Origin: Glycomyces lechevalierae
GTDB taxonomy: Bacteria; Actinomycetota; Actinomycetes; Mycobacteriales; Micromonosporaceae
Reading direction: 5' to 3'
Length of the DNA: 60,906 nucleotides
Assembly (NCBI RefSeq): GCF_027622945.1
Contig: NZ_JAPZVQ010000015.1
Span: forward strand, 38,017-98,922
The notes under the pieces are model-generated. The model searched no databases. It saw only the letters and a program-made list of their open reading frames with translations, and was not told the DNA's origin. The position numbers were made by a program, and so were the translations under genes. This document shows, in pieces, positions 60,257 through 60,906 of this stretch; position 1 is the first letter of the stretch; every line of letters begins with the position of its first letter.

Positions 60257-60906
60257 ATGGCTCTTTTCGACCTTCCCCTTGAACAGCTCCGCGAATACCG
60301 CCCCGACGTGCCCGAACCGGCCGACTTCGACGAGTTCTGGAAGTCCACGCTCACCGACGCGGCCGCCCACGACCTCGACGTCCGGCTCGAACCGTTCGCG
60401 ACCGACCTGGTGACCCTCGACGTCACCGATGTGGTCTTCGCCGGCTGGGGCGGCCACCCCATCAAGGCCTGGCTGGTCAAGCCCAAGAACATCGAAGGGC
60501 CCCTGCCCTGCGTCGTCGAGTTCATCGGCTACTCCGGCGGCCGCTCCTACGCGTGGTCCCACACCACGTACCCCGCCGCCGGCTGGGCCCACCTCGTCAT
60601 GGACACCCGCGGCCAGGGCTTCGGCAACTGGCAGCCCGGCGACACCGGCGACCCCTACGGCACCACCGGACCCACCAACAAGGGCTGGATGACCCAGGGC
60701 CTCGAAGACCCCGAGCACTACTACTACCGCCGCGTCTTCACCGACGCCTACCGCGCGGTCGACGTCGCCAAGGGCCTCGACGGGATCGACCCCGACCGGA
60801 TCGTCGTCGCCGGCGGCAGCCAGGGCGGCGGCATCGCGCAGGCCGTCGGCGGCCTGCGCGACGACCGCGCCGGCGCGATGGTCGACGGGCCGTTCCGGAC
60901 CTACGT
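60257..60906 (+). CDS. Acetyl-xylan esterase/cephalosporin-C deacetylase-like protein (3' end outside window)
   Basis: Incomplete: the frame from ATG 60257 is still open at the window end (216 codons). The sequence is that of the carbohydrate esterase family 7 group: MALFDLPLEQLREYRPDVPE, DFDEFWKSTL, the family's GxSxG nucleophile elbow VVAGGSQGGGIA (Ser near residue 189), and MDTRGQGFG near residue 117. These enzymes remove acetyl groups from xylan-type oligosaccharides in the cytosol; no signal peptide is visible. Divergent from the pectate lyase gene, and probably co-regulated with it. Confidence 0.87.
   Translation, partial: MALFDLPLEQLREYRPDVPEPADFDEFWKSTLTDAAAHDLDVRLEPFATDLVTLDVTDVVFAGWGGHPIKAWLVKPKNIEGPLPCVVEFIGYSGGRSYAWSHTTYPAAGWAHLVMDTRGQGFGNWQPGDTGDPYGTTGPTNKGWMTQGLEDPEHYYYRRVFTDAYRAVDVAKGLDGIDPDRIVVAGGSQGGGIAQAVGGLRDDRAGAMVDGPFRTY

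Noticed and set aside
1..60906. CRISPR arrays, tRNA or rRNA genes, transposases
   Set aside because: No regularly spaced repeats, no CCA-stem clover-leaf pattern and no transposase-like frame was noticed on reading both strands.

Overview
The window is a very GC-rich (about 70-73%) stretch of an actinobacterial chromosome. GTG starts are frequent, neighbouring genes often overlap by 4 nt (ATGA or GTGA), and many transcripts end in GC hairpins without a U-tract. Gene content and order (ftsK-rimO-pgsA-clgR-pspA-pspM, cimA-FAH-gltX, sucB-lpdA-pepA-gcvT) are those of a filamentous or soil actinobacterium. A Glycomyces/Stackebrandtia-like host is my best guess, with low confidence at genus level. 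I see no phage, insertion sequence, CRISPR array, tRNA or rRNA.

Layout. 1-5.5 kb: low-complexity edge, a small membrane protein, an SDR, the FtsK translocase and a lipoprotein. 5.7-10.8 kb: rimO, pgsA and an envelope-stress module (ClgR regulator, PspA, PspM), then an LPXTG-anchored secreted protein. 10.9-17 kb: citramalate synthase behind a candidate attenuator leader, a secreted beta-propeller, a small membrane protein, an FAH-family enzyme and gltX. 17-20.4 kb: a PadR-HAAS-HAAS cassette, a secreted transglycosylase and an SRPBCC protein. 20.4-30.4 kb: DNA-end-processing genes nurA, sbcC, sbcD and herA, interrupted by a carbonic anhydrase and an ArsR/MFS pair, followed by a RibD-like reductase. 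30.5-38.8 kb: a PIN-toxin fragment, an aldonolactone oxidase, a PLP enzyme, a class A PBP, a flavin dehydrogenase and a flavin reductase. 39-45.7 kb: an accessory patch with a lower-GC SRA plus PD-(D/E)XK nuclease, two small-molecule methyltransferases, a thioesterase, tandem phosphotransferases and small unknown genes. 45.9-52.3 kb: sucB, lpdA, a small conserved gene, pepA and gcvT. 52.4-60.9 kb: a uronate-use operon (oxidoreductase, uxaC, enolase-family dehydratase, fructuronate reductase-like enzyme, oxidoreductase), then a secreted pectate lyase and a divergent acetyl-xylan-esterase-like gene cut by the window end. Together these form a pectin/hemicellulose-to-uronate pathway.

Most notable: (1) SbcC-SbcD-HerA in one operon with NurA 3 kb away, which resembles the archaeal mre11-rad50-herA-nurA end-resection set, with a HerA whose P-loop is non-canonical; (2) a probable modification-dependent (type IV) restriction enzyme with low-GC composition; (3) a cimA leader containing a 17-codon uORF, a U-tract terminator and a mutually exclusive antiterminator pairing; (4) shared operator-like motifs in the pectin/uronate region; (5) a sucB frame that runs through its own terminator into the next gene with no stop codon, which may be a sequence error.
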